Shown in pieces: positions 25,611 to 33,894 of a DNA stretch of 64,000 nucleotides. The stretch is taken from contig NC_008347.1 of NCBI RefSeq assembly GCF_000014745.1, positions 1,869,501 through 1,933,500 of the forward strand. The letters run 5' to 3'. The translations under genes and the position numbers were made by a program. The notes beneath the pieces were generated by a model that saw only the letters and a list, made by a program, of their open reading frames with translations, searched no databases and was not told where the DNA came from. The stretch is from Maricaulis maris MCS10. Its GTDB lineage: Bacteria; Pseudomonadota; Alphaproteobacteria; Caulobacterales; Maricaulaceae. Positions within the stretch are counted from its first letter, which is position 1. Every line of letters starts with the position of its first letter.

Positions 25611-26006
25611 TCAATCGCCGCGGAAAACCAGGCCCTTGACCATCGACAGAATGATGATGGCAACAAAATAGCCAATCGCCAAAGCGCCGAGATAGAGCAG
25701 ATAAGGTGTTGTCGTGAATTGCTGCAAGAAGGCCGCAATGTCGAAATCACCGGCACCACCGCCGCGGACCATCGGCATCACCACATCGACGATGACATGA
25801 ATGATCACACCGACGACCGTGAAGATCAGGATGGCCCCGAACTCACGCATCAGAAGTGCCAGCACAAGCGCTATCACGCCCAGCTGAATTCCCAACGGCA
25901 TCCAGTTTACTGCCGCGACACCATCGCCGGCATAGGCCACAAGGCCCGGCATGAAGAAATCAATAGCGGGCTGGATATAGCCCATGATCTGATCGAGAAA
26001 TTCCAT
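25611..26006 (-). CDS. small membrane protein, paired with the 26.1-kb gene (A)
   Basis: 131 aa from the ATG at 26006. After an amphipathic N-terminus (EFLDQIMGYIQPAIDFF) there are three hydrophobic segments (about 40-60, 62-82, 105-127). The layout and the pattern GAILIFTVVGVIIHVIVDVV resemble the next gene upstream (RLPFVAVGAVIAHIILERLAP), so the two may be old paralogues. No family recognised. Confidence 0.75.
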   Translation of the reverse strand: MEFLDQIMGYIQPAIDFFMPGLVAYAGDGVAAVNWMPLGIQLGVIALVLALLMREFGAILIFTVVGVIIHVIVDVVMPMVRGGGAGDFDIAAFLQQFTTTPYLLYLGALAIGYFVAIIILSMVKGLVFRGD

Positions 26007-26126
26007 TACGCGGTCCCCTTCCGCCACTAACGCCACGCTCACCTTACCCCAAGACAAGTGCGCAGTGTTAACGTTCTGATGAATTTTTCGTCTTGGAAAG
26101 CGGGTTCTCCTGAGAGGCGAGTTTTA

Positions 26127-26447
26127 TCAACTTTTTACGACAACCCGCTTGATCGCGAACAAAATTCCGATCACCACGAGATAGCCGACAAAAAGAACGC
26201 CGGCCTCGCGCCAGAAATGTGCTTCCAGAAGCGGTGGCAGGTGAAAGCCTCCGACCTCTGCAATCACGGGTGCGAGACGTTCCAGGATGATATGCGCGAT
26301 CACGGCACCGACCGCCACGAATGGCAATCGCGCCCAACTTCCGAGCAGAAAAGTCGACACAAAGGCCACCAACAGGCCCAGCACTGCATTGACCTCGGCA
26401 AAACCCTCTCGGGCAAAGCTCAGCCCCTGCTCCAGAAACTCCGGCAT
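26127..26447 (-). CDS. small membrane protein, paired with the 25.6-kb gene (B)
   Basis: 106 aa from the ATG at 26447, preceded by GGGGAGGAG. Opens PEFLEQGLSFAREGFAEV and has three hydrophobic segments (about 20-38, 42-60, 80-100), ending AIKRVVVKS. Similar plan to the downstream neighbour. No known family. A TTAA-N6-TTAA pair lies 45-60 bp upstream. Confidence 0.75.
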   Translation of the reverse strand: MPEFLEQGLSFAREGFAEVNAVLGLLVAFVSTFLLGSWARLPFVAVGAVIAHIILERLAPVIAEVGGFHLPPLLEAHFWREAGVLFVGYLVVIGILFAIKRVVVKS

Positions 26448-26491
26448 ACACACTCCTCCCCGCACGAAAACGCGGGTTGATAACAGGAGCA

Positions 26492-26505
26492 TTAACAGGA
26501 ATTAA
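26492..26505. promoter_or_regulatory. possible CtrA-type site (TTAA-N6-TTAA)
   Basis: TTAACAGGAATTAAC upstream of the 26.4-kb membrane gene. Caulobacter CtrA prefers TTAA-N7-TTAA; here the spacer is 6. The host lineage (MipZ, SpmX) is expected to have CtrA. Weak evidence. Confidence 0.25.
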
Positions 26506-26557
26506 CCTTTTGTCACCCCGGTCGGTAAATGAGTTTTACGGTGCCACGCCTCGTGTC

Positions 26558-27214
26558 TTATCGCACCACCGGCTGTTCGGACCGGATCTCGATCATCACT
26601 TCATTGCGGCGAAACGGGGTTGGCACCCATGGCGGATCATATCGGGCATAGACCGGCGCCCCGATCACGACCTGTCCCGCATCGGCAAGGTAGGCCATCA
26701 ACTCGGCTGCCTTGGCTTCGAAACGGGCATCCGAGGGCCCGCCCGAAAAGCGGATCACGGCGAGCCGCCGCGCCGGCACCTCCACCAGGGCAACGCGCGG
26801 GTCATCAGGTATCGGCAAGGTGTCCATCGTCCAGCTGGACGGCATGATAAAGGAAACCTGCCAACGACCATCACCGCTGTTCGACTGTGTAACCGGTGTC
26901 GTCATGGCGATTTCCCGGGACCGCGCCTGGGTGACCGGCGTGGTCATGGCGATCTCCGCCGAGCCCGCGCCGCTGCGCGCCGTGTTGCCGCCAAAGATAT
27001 AGCCCGCAAGCGGCCGGAATCCGGCATTTCCGGCTCGCGCCATTGAGCCATCCACTTCGACGCTGGCGGCTATCTGCGGTGCATAGTCCCGATACTCGAT
27101 AGCCCCGTCCCGAAACACGACCTCGTGCGGCGGCTCGTCGGCCGCGCCGGATGGTGACGATATTGTGCTGGCGAGGCCAATGACGGCGGCGAGGAAAGCA
27201 AAGCGTAGGGCCAT
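26558..27214 (-). CDS. SOUL family heme-binding protein
   Basis: 218 aa with a signal peptide (ALRFAFLAAVIGLASTISSPSGAA). SOUL fold: EYRDYAPQIAASVEV, FRPLAGYIFGGN, two consecutive EIAMTTPVTQ motifs (about 88-97 and 101-110), VSFIMPSSWTMDTLPIP, RLAVIRFSGGPSD and the final YDPPWVPTPFRRNEVMIEI. SOUL proteins bind heme or hydrophobic ligands; bacterial roles are poorly known. Predicted periplasmic. Confidence 0.92.
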   Translation of the reverse strand: MALRFAFLAAVIGLASTISSPSGAADEPPHEVVFRDGAIEYRDYAPQIAASVEVDGSMARAGNAGFRPLAGYIFGGNTARSGAGSAEIAMTTPVTQARSREIAMTTPVTQSNSGDGRWQVSFIMPSSWTMDTLPIPDDPRVALVEVPARRLAVIRFSGGPSDARFEAKAAELMAYLADAGQVVIGAPVYARYDPPWVPTPFRRNEVMIEIRSEQPVVR

Positions 27215-27274
27215 GATGAAACTCCTTTGTGGAGAGTCATACGCCGCCGCCCCGCTCCCGGATCTGTCCGCGCG

Positions 27275-27330
27275 CTACAGGCGGAATATGCCGAACTTCG
27301 ACGGCTGGATCGAGGCGTTCAGCGCCACCA
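27275..27330 (-). pseudogene. remnant of an mccB 3' end
   Basis: On the minus strand it reads VALNASIQPSKFGIFRL and a stop, against [17 protein letters not shown] and a stop at the end of mccB (28028-28082). Base identity is about 70% over 55 bp by eye, and the stop is in the same place. It is separated from intact mccB by the quinone-reductase gene, as if that gene had arrived with a new mccB 3' end. Confidence 0.6.
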
Positions 27331-27357
27331 AATGGCGGGCCCGGCCACGCATCCAGG

Positions 27358-27945
27358 TCAACGCGCCTGACGTCCCAACCGCTCGACCCGGTCGAGCATG
27401 GCCTGCCGCCCGTCCGGCCCGCAGGCGCCGACACCGCCAAAAATGGTGTGGCGGACCGGGCTGAAACCCGACATGCGAAAGATGCCCGCCTCGAGCCCTT
27501 TCAGGCTGTGGGCGCCGAACAGGAGGCGGTAGGCGAAACCCGGCATGCCCATGGTGACAATGATGCGGACCGATTTGCCGCGCATGCGCCGTACCGGCCA
27601 TTTATGGCTGTCGCCGCCGGTATCGAGCAGGAAGCCTGCCCGGCCGATCTGCTCCAGAAATGCCTTGAGCCGGGCCGGGATTGTGCCCAGCCACAAGGGA
27701 TAGGCGAGGACGAGATGGTCCGCCGCGAGGATTGCCTCCTGCGCCGCAACGATCTCGGCGCCGGGCGCTACGGCAAATTCAGCCTCGCTCGACAGGAAGT
27801 CGATCGGCAGGCCTGCGATATCGATGCGGGACACCGCATGCCCGCCCGCGACCGCGCCATGGGCATAGGCCTCGCACAGCGCCGCCACAAAACGTTCCGG
27901 CTCGCCGTCAGGGTGCCCGTTAATAATGCAGATAGATCTAGCCAT
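27358..27945 (-). CDS. NAD(P)H dehydrogenase (quinone), flavodoxin-like fold
   Basis: 195 aa from the ATG at 27945. Flavodoxin_2 family (Kef-associated oxidoreductase / MdaB / NQO type): ICIINGHPDGEPERF (flavin phosphate loop), LAADHLVLAYPLWLGTIPARLKAFLEQI, IIVTMGMPGFAYRLLF, LKGLEAGIFRMSGF. It would transfer two electrons from NAD(P)H to quinones. The ribosome-binding GGGAG lies in a perfect hairpin directly before the start. It sits between mccB and an mccB 3' remnant. Confidence 0.88.
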   Translation of the reverse strand: MARSICIINGHPDGEPERFVAALCEAYAHGAVAGGHAVSRIDIAGLPIDFLSSEAEFAVAPGAEIVAAQEAILAADHLVLAYPLWLGTIPARLKAFLEQIGRAGFLLDTGGDSHKWPVRRMRGKSVRIIVTMGMPGFAYRLLFGAHSLKGLEAGIFRMSGFSPVRHTIFGGVGACGPDGRQAMLDRVERLGRQAR

Positions 27946-27947
27946 GA

Positions 27948-27964
27948 CCACACTCCCAGTGTGG
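27948..27964 (-). promoter_or_regulatory. hairpin covering the ribosome-binding site of the quinone reductase
   Basis: CCACACT-GGG-AGTGTGG, a perfect 7-bp inverted repeat ending 2 nt before the ATG. The only Shine-Dalgarno-like sequence (GGGAG) is in its loop and 3' stem. It could be an RNA switch or a repressor operator. Confidence 0.45.
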
Positions 27965-28027
27965 TTTACCATGCCGTCTGGCCCGGCACACCGCGGCAGC
28001 GCGTCACAGACCCGGCCGGGCCCTCAC

Positions 28028-29635
28028 CTACATTCTGAAAATGCCGAACTTGGTCTTCTCGATTGGCGCGTTCAGAGCCGCCGAAAGTGACAGGCCCAAA
28101 ACACGCCGCGTATCTTCCGGCGCGATGATGCCGTCATCCCACAGGCGGGCGGTCGAGTAATAGGGATTGCCCTCGGCCTCATAGGCCTCGCGCACCGGCG
28201 CCTTGAAGGCCGCCTCGTCTTCCAGCGACCAGTCCTCGCCGCGCGCTTCCATGCCGTCGCGCTTGACCGTGGCCAGAACGGCCGCGGCCTGTTCGCCGCC
28301 CATCACCGAGATACGGGCATTGGGCCACATGAAGAGGAAGCGCGGGGAATAGGCGCGGCCACACATGCCGTAATTGCCGGCCCCATAGGAGCCACCGATG
28401 ATGACGGTGAATTTCGGCCCGCGATAGGTCGACACGGCCGTGACCAGCTTGGCGCCATCCTTGGCGATACCGCCTGCCTCATATTTCGAACCGACCATGA
28501 AGCCGGTGATGTTCTGCAGGAAAACCAGCGGAATGCCGCGCTGGGCACAGAGCTGGATGAAATGGGCACCCTTCTGGGCACTCTCGGAAAACAGGATGCC
28601 ATTATTGGCGATGATGCCGACCGGCATGCCGTAAAGCCGGGCAAAACCTGTAACGAGCGTCTCGCCATAGAGCTTCTTGAACTCATCGAATTCGGAACCG
28701 TCGACCAGGCGGGCAATGACTTCACGGACATCATAGGGCGCACGGATATCGGCTGGAATCACCCCGCCCAGCTCGGCCGGGTCATGGGCCGGCTCGCGCG
28801 GCTCGGTGATGTCGAGATCGGTCTGCTTGACCGTGTTGAGTGTGCCGACGATGCGGCGCGCCGTGTGCAGGGCATGCTCGTCATTGGCGGCATAATGGTC
28901 CGCAACGCCGGAGGTGCGGGCATGGACATCGGCCCCGCCCAGGTCCTCGGCCGAAATCACCTCGCCGGTCGCGGCCTTTACCAAGGGCGGGCCGGCCAGG
29001 AAGATCGTCCCCTGCTTGCGCACGATCACGGTCTCGTCGGACATGGCCGGCACATAGGCACCGCCCGCCGTACAAGAGCCCATCACGACCGCGACCTGGG
29101 GAATCCCCTCGGCCGACATGTTGGCCTGATTGTAGAAGATGCGGCCGAAATGGTCGCGATCCGGGAAGACCTCGGCCTGGTGCGGCAGGTTGGCGCCGCC
29201 GCTATCGACCAGATAGACGCAAGGCAGCCGGTTCTGCATGGCAATTTCCTGCGCCCGCAGATGCTTTTTCACCGTCATCGGATAATAGGCACCGCCCTTG
29301 ATGGTCGGGTCATTGCAGACGACCATCACTTCGCGCCCGGAAACCCGGCCAATGCCGGCGATCATGCCGGCACCGTGGACATTGCCCTCATACATGCCGT
29401 TTGCCGCCAAGGCGCCGATCTCGAGGAAAGGCGAGCCCGGATCGAGGAGGCGTTCGACCCGGTCGCGGGGCAGCAACTTGCCGCGGGACAGGTGTTTTTC
29501 ACGGGACCGCTCCGATCCGCCGACCGCGGCTGCGGCGGTGCGCAGCTGGAGATCGTCCACCAGCGCATCCATCGCGGCGGCATTTTCCCGGAAGGTCGCG
29601 GATGAAGTGTCGAGCGCGGAAACGATCTTGGTCAT
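28028..29635 (-). CDS. mccB: Methylcrotonyl-CoA carboxylase, carboxyltransferase beta subunit
   Basis: 535 aa. Two crotonase-like carboxyltransferase halves. [94 protein letters not shown] and [20 protein letters not shown] (in pieces) are characteristic of MCC-beta, not PCC-beta. It transfers CO2 from biotin on MccA to methylcrotonyl-CoA. It is separated from mccA by about 4.3 kb of mostly unrelated genes. Confidence 0.95.
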   Translation of the reverse strand: MTKIVSALDTSSATFRENAAAMDALVDDLQLRTAAAAVGGSERSREKHLSRGKLLPRDRVERLLDPGSPFLEIGALAANGMYEGNVHGAGMIAGIGRVSGREVMVVCNDPTIKGGAYYPMTVKKHLRAQEIAMQNRLPCVYLVDSGGANLPHQAEVFPDRDHFGRIFYNQANMSAEGIPQVAVVMGSCTAGGAYVPAMSDETVIVRKQGTIFLAGPPLVKAATGEVISAEDLGGADVHARTSGVADHYAANDEHALHTARRIVGTLNTVKQTDLDITEPREPAHDPAELGGVIPADIRAPYDVREVIARLVDGSEFDEFKKLYGETLVTGFARLYGMPVGIIANNGILFSESAQKGAHFIQLCAQRGIPLVFLQNITGFMVGSKYEAGGIAKDGAKLVTAVSTYRGPKFTVIIGGSYGAGNYGMCGRAYSPRFLFMWPNARISVMGGEQAAAVLATVKRDGMEARGEDWSLEDEAAFKAPVREAYEAEGNPYYSTARLWDDGIIAPEDTRRVLGLSLSAALNAPIEKTKFGIFRM

Positions 29636-29765
29636 GGAGGCCCCGAAAGCAGCAATCGTTGTGGGTGATTAACCCGCGCATGGCGGTGAAAGCAAACAAT
29701 CATGCATCCAAACCGGGCCATGGTCGCATCCTGATGCCCTGAACGCACATGCAGGGGAGAAAACC

Positions 29766-30605
29766 ATGCGCGCAATCATGACAGCCATCAGCATCGCCGC
29801 CGGGCTCAGCCTGGCCCCGTTTGGCCACGCCCAGGTTTCGGACGCTCCATCGCCCGCCGAAGTCATGGTGCTTGGGACCTTCCACTTCACGGGTGGTGGC
29901 GAGGACATGATCAATCCGGAAGTTGACGACTTCCTCGCGCCGGCACGGCAGGCCGAGATCGCCACGGTGCTGGACCGGCTCGAAGCCTTCGCGCCGACGC
30001 GAATTGCCGTCGAGCTGATGCCCGAGCACGAGGCTGGCTTCAATGCGCGCTACGCGGAATTCCTTGCTGGCGAACGCGAGCTTGGCGTGAATGAACGCCA
30101 GCAGATCGGCATGCGGCTCGCCGCCCGCCTCGGCCATGACCGGCTCTACGCCGTCGACGCCGAGGGCGGCATGGATTTCGACGCCATGATGTCTGCGGCC
30201 GAGGCCGCCGGGCAATCGGCGCTCATGGCCGAGTGGCAGAGCTATATCGGTGAAGTCCAGGCACATATCGCCGAAACGGACTCATTGGATAAGAGCGTTC
30301 TCGAACGACTTGTTTCGGGTAATTCCGAAGAGATGCAGGAGATGCACAATCTCTACTTGCTCCTGGCCCAGATGGGCGGCGCGGAGGATCCGGCCGGCGC
30401 GCGCGAGATGACCAATTGGTGGGGGCGCAACATTCATATCTTCGCGAATGTGGCTCGCATCGCAGAACCAGGCGAACGCGTCCTTGTCCTGTACGGCTCC
30501 GGCCACAAGGCCCTGCTGGATGATTATTTCCAGGGAGCCCCGAATATCACCTGGGTGGACCCTCTCGATTATCTCGTGACGGACGCCGATACGGCCACGC
30601 AATAG
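29766..30605 (+). CDS. Exported DUF5694-type protein
   Basis: 279 aa with a signal peptide (RAIMTAISIAAGLSLAPFGHAQ). VMVLGTFHFTGGGEDMINPEVDDFLAPARQAEIATVLDRLEAFAPTRIAVE (in parts), GMRLAARLGHDRLYAVDAEG, and VLVLYGSGHKALLDDYF are typical of the DUF5694 family. The conserved GTFHF and GSGH histidines suggest a TraB/TIKI-like metal site, but no activity is known. ATG at 29766 after AGGGGAGAAAACC. Confidence 0.85.
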   Translation: MRAIMTAISIAAGLSLAPFGHAQVSDAPSPAEVMVLGTFHFTGGGEDMINPEVDDFLAPARQAEIATVLDRLEAFAPTRIAVELMPEHEAGFNARYAEFLAGERELGVNERQQIGMRLAARLGHDRLYAVDAEGGMDFDAMMSAAEAAGQSALMAEWQSYIGEVQAHIAETDSLDKSVLERLVSGNSEEMQEMHNLYLLLAQMGGAEDPAGAREMTNWWGRNIHIFANVARIAEPGERVLVLYGSGHKALLDDYFQGAPNITWVDPLDYLVTDADTATQ

Positions 30606-30675
30606 CCCAAAACAGGCCCTATCGTGCTTGGCAGGGAGGAAGCGACCGCGTAAGGTTGCATTGTTGAACCGGGCA

Positions 30676-30705
30676 CCGGATTCTTAATGAGTCCGGCTTT
30701 CCGTT
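30676..30705 (+). terminator. weak terminator-like hairpin
   Basis: CCGGATTC-TTAAT-GAGTCCGG (one G-T pair) followed by CTTTCCGTT, 70 bp after the DUF5694 stop. The T run is short. Confidence 0.4.
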
Positions 30706-30793
30706 AAGACATGATTCAGTCCTCCCTCGCAGGCTGATAGGGAATGAAGCCGGATTGCGCTAGACTCGACCCGGTCTCTTTTCGGAGGTGTAT

Positions 30794-31438
30794 ATGCGCG
30801 TACAAGTATTTGTTACCGCCGCACTTTTTGCGAGCAGTGCGGCGCATTCAGACGCCCAGCCCGTGTCCGATTCGACGGCCTGGCTGGAGGGTGTGACCGA
30901 ACTCGACCACTCCGAGGACGCCGCTTTGTTGCGTTGGCGGGTTAATACTTCCAGCGCTTCGTCGGTGCCGATTCTGTTCGCCGACGGTCGCGAAGACCTG
31001 TCTGATATTTCAGCGGTTTCCGGCCAGGTGGACATTCACCCGTTTGGCGATGAGTTCTTCCTGTCCGCCGGCACCATCTCGCCGCGCGGTGACCGCGCCA
31101 TACCCACCTGGATGCGGCAGGCCAGCAGCGCAGCCTCGGACGCCTTTCCGCACGCAGAACTGTCGGAAGAGCTGACCCGTTCGAACATCGACGCGCTGAC
31201 ACGATATTTCGGTGCCGGGATCACCGTCCGCACCGTCGACGCCTGGAGCGTCACCATGGAAGGCGGTGCCTATTTCCAGGACTCAAGCGAGGATCAGCTG
31301 ATCATGTTTGACCCGGAAACCGGCGAGCGCACGCAGCTTCTGGAAGACCTCGACCGTGTTGACGCCGACGCCATCGGCGAGACCCAGTCACGTTCGGTCC
31401 GCCCCGTCGCCCACCTCGTCCTGCGCCGACGGTTCTGA
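30794..31438 (+). CDS. exported hypothetical protein
   Basis: 214 aa from the ATG at 30794 with GGAGG 5 nt upstream. The signal peptide is RVQVFVTAALFASSAAHSDAQ. Alternating hydrophobic residues and a C-terminus ending VLRRRF, with a terminal Phe, would fit an outer-membrane or surface beta protein, but this is only suggestive. No family recognised. Confidence 0.75.
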   Translation: MRVQVFVTAALFASSAAHSDAQPVSDSTAWLEGVTELDHSEDAALLRWRVNTSSASSVPILFADGREDLSDISAVSGQVDIHPFGDEFFLSAGTISPRGDRAIPTWMRQASSAASDAFPHAELSEELTRSNIDALTRYFGAGITVRTVDAWSVTMEGGAYFQDSSEDQLIMFDPETGERTQLLEDLDRVDADAIGETQSRSVRPVAHLVLRRRF

Positions 31439-31535
31439 TCGGCGTGACGACGGGATCGGAACAACCGCCCATCCCCCTTCATAAGCATCACTTGCGGCCC
31501 TAGACTGCCTGACGATTCAAATCGCTGGCGGACCC

Positions 31536-33290
31536 ATGCCCCTCAACCTCTCCTTCCTGCCCTTCCTCAACCGGGTCGAGAAATCCGTGCTCGACGCGGT
31601 CGAACATGAGGTTGAATGGTTCTGCCTGCCAGCGGGGCAGTTGCTGTTTCGTGAGGGTGATGACGCCGATGCCATCTATCTGGTCCGCTCGGGCGCCCTC
31701 GCCGCCTTCCGCAGTGGTGCGCTCGGTCGGCCGGACCTGATCGGCTACATCCGCACTGGCGAACCCGTCGGCGAAATGTCGATGCTCGACGAGACACCGC
31801 ACTCGGCCAGCGTCTATGCCCTGCGAGACAGCGAGCTGGTGCGCCTGCCCAAGGCGAGTTTCGAACGCCTCACCAACAAGCATGCCAGCCTGATGCGGGA
31901 ATTATCGCGGATGATGCTGGCTCGTTTGCGCGGACCGCGTCGAGCATCCGGGTCGGAGCCCAAGGTGTTCGCCCTGATCAGTACATCGCCGACGATCGAT
32001 TTGGACTATCGGTCCAAGGAGATCGCCTCGACCCTGGCCGGAATGGGCGTCAATTGCGGGATCGCCGACGAAAGCTGTTCCGATTGGAGTGGCCAGAAAC
32101 TCGACGCGTTCGAGGCCGGCCATGACATTGTCCTGTTGACCGCCCGGTTTTCGGACCCGGCCTGGGCCCGGCGGGCCATGGGACGGGCTGACCGGATGTG
32201 GCTATTCGCCCGCGCCGATGCCCGCCCTTCCACGCCGCTCCTGCCGGATGACCCGTCGCCGGCCATGAAGCTGAAACTCCTCGACGTGGTCTTGCTGCAT
32301 CCCGGTGGGGTCACGGCCGCGTCACGGCCACAGGACTGGGCCAATGCGGCCGAGGCATCGCGCGTGTTCCACTGGCGCCAGGACCATCACGTCGCCGATA
32401 CCGCCCGGCTGGCCCGCACCCTCTCCGGTCGCTCGGTCGGGATGGTCGTGTCCGGCGGCGGTGCCCGCGCCTATGCCCATATGGGCGCGATCCGGGCCCT
32501 GCGCGAAGCCGGCATGCCGTTTGACTTTGTCGGCGGTGCCTCCATGGGCGCGATCATCGCGGCCGGGATTGCGCTGGACTGGTCCGATGACGAGCTGGAG
32601 CAGCGGATCCGCAAGGCTTTCGTCGACTCAAACCCGCTCGATGACTGGACCTTGCCCGTCGTCTCGCTGGCCAAGGGTGAGAAAGTCGATGCGCGTCTGA
32701 AGGAGCATTTCGGCGAAGTCGAGATCGCGGAAATGGTCCGCCCCTTCTTCTGCCTGTCATCAAACCTGGCCAGCGGTCGGCCCCAGGTCCACCGAACCGG
32801 CCTGCTCCGGCATGCCCTGCGGGCCTCCATCGCCATTCCGGGCCTTTTGCCACCGGTCGTGGTGAATGGCCAGATCCTGGTCGATGGCGCTGTTTTCACG
32901 AATTTCCCGGCCCGCGAAATGCGCGCTTTCCATCGCGGACCGGTAGTCGGGGTCGATGTCACGCGTGCCCAGGGCCTCAATCCGTCCGATTTCGAGGACC
33001 CTCCCGGATTTATCGAATGGGTTCGCAAGAATGGCCTGAAATCACCGCCGCCGATCGCCTCGCTGCTGATGCGGGCGGCGACAATCGGCGTCGCTGACCA
33101 TCGCGATGTGGGCCGGGAAGCGGCGGACCTGCTGATCCTGCCGGAAACCTCCGTCGATATCCGCTCCTGGGACCGGTTCGAGGAAGTGCGCGATGCCGGA
33201 TACGACGCCGCCCAGGGCATGCTGGCCGGTATTGATGACGCTATGCGGGTAAGACTGGGCCTGAAAGCGGCACCTCAGAAGGGCGGATAG
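31536..33290 (+). CDS. Cyclic-nucleotide-binding-domain patatin-like phospholipase (NTE family)
   Basis: 584 aa. Residues about 10-130 form a cyclic-nucleotide-binding fold (GQLLFREGDDADAIYLVRSG, GYIRTGEPVGEMSMLDETPHSASVYA). A middle linker domain follows. The patatin domain is at about 305-480: oxyanion loop VVSGGGARAYAHMGAI, nucleophile GGASMG, and catalytic Asp in VDGAVFTNFP. The oxyanion loop ends in Ala where many patatins have Gly. It resembles neuropathy-target-esterase-type lysophospholipases, with activity possibly regulated by a bound nucleotide. No transmembrane segment. Confidence 0.93.
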   Translation: MPLNLSFLPFLNRVEKSVLDAVEHEVEWFCLPAGQLLFREGDDADAIYLVRSGALAAFRSGALGRPDLIGYIRTGEPVGEMSMLDETPHSASVYALRDSELVRLPKASFERLTNKHASLMRELSRMMLARLRGPRRASGSEPKVFALISTSPTIDLDYRSKEIASTLAGMGVNCGIADESCSDWSGQKLDAFEAGHDIVLLTARFSDPAWARRAMGRADRMWLFARADARPSTPLLPDDPSPAMKLKLLDVVLLHPGGVTAASRPQDWANAAEASRVFHWRQDHHVADTARLARTLSGRSVGMVVSGGGARAYAHMGAIRALREAGMPFDFVGGASMGAIIAAGIALDWSDDELEQRIRKAFVDSNPLDDWTLPVVSLAKGEKVDARLKEHFGEVEIAEMVRPFFCLSSNLASGRPQVHRTGLLRHALRASIAIPGLLPPVVVNGQILVDGAVFTNFPAREMRAFHRGPVVGVDVTRAQGLNPSDFEDPPGFIEWVRKNGLKSPPPIASLLMRAATIGVADHRDVGREAADLLILPETSVDIRSWDRFEEVRDAGYDAAQGMLAGIDDAMRVRLGLKAAPQKGG

Positions 33291-33787
33291 TCTGCGTGCC
33301 AGTGCAGGAGTTCGATGGCTCGTTCGGCTGTCTTTCGGGTGAGACAGCTCGCCTGCTCGACCCGCTCCAGCGTGCCACCGGCATAAAGGCTGGCCAGAAA
33401 CAGGCAATCCTGATCACGATGGGCGATCCAGCTTCGCTGGGCTTCACGCAGTGCGACCACGGATTCGTCTGACAGGCTCTCGCGCAAATCGCGATAGCTC
33501 TCATTCAGCCAGCGATCCCAAGCCTCATACTCATCGCCCCGGCAAGCCAGCATGCCGGCCGTGGTCTCGCCCTCGGCCGCCAATTGTTCACAAGCTTGTG
33601 CATACTCGCCGATACACGCCGTCCGGTCTGTCGCGGCCGGGTTGCGGTAGAGGCAGGCGTCGATGGTGTCATAGGCCGACAAGCGATCCATCGCCCCGGA
33701 TTGGGCGCCGGCAGACGCATTGTTGCACCCGGCCAGCACCAGGATCGCAAGGGCCGCCATCGAGGGGATCATGGTGCGGATGACCAT
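33275..33787 (-). CDS. LprI/DUF1311-like lipoprotein
   Basis: 170 aa from the ATG at 33787 (AGGAG upstream). Lipoprotein signal with lipobox VLAGC (Cys about 21). The C-terminal part (WDRWLNESYRDLRESL, LREAQRSWIAHRDQDC, TRKTAERAIELL) matches the DUF1311/LprI family, some members of which inhibit lysozyme. Six Cys in the mature part could form disulfides. Its 3' end overlaps the patatin gene by 16 bp, convergently. Confidence 0.85.
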   Translation of the reverse strand: MVIRTMIPSMAALAILVLAGCNNASAGAQSGAMDRLSAYDTIDACLYRNPAATDRTACIGEYAQACEQLAAEGETTAGMLACRGDEYEAWDRWLNESYRDLRESLSDESVVALREAQRSWIAHRDQDCLFLASLYAGGTLERVEQASCLTRKTAERAIELLHWHADYPPF

Positions 33788-33835
33788 ATGAAGCTCCTGC
33801 AGGGTGAGATGACGGGCTGACCGAGATCCGGTCGT

Positions 33836-33866
33836 GAAAAAGGCCCCGACAGACATGCCGGGGCCT
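33836..33866 (-). terminator. intrinsic terminator of ivd
   Basis: AGGCCCCG/CGGGGCCT stem (33841-33848 with 33859-33866) followed on the minus strand by TTTTTCAC, just after the ivd stop at 33895. Confidence 0.8.
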
Positions 33867-33894
33867 CTATCAAAACAGCCGTGTCGATCCGCGT

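Noticed and set aside
26880-26980. tandem duplication in the SOUL gene (two EIAMTTPVTQ motifs)
   Set aside because: Two consecutive AMT(T/A)PV motifs are usual in SOUL proteins of this kind, so it is not a recent event.
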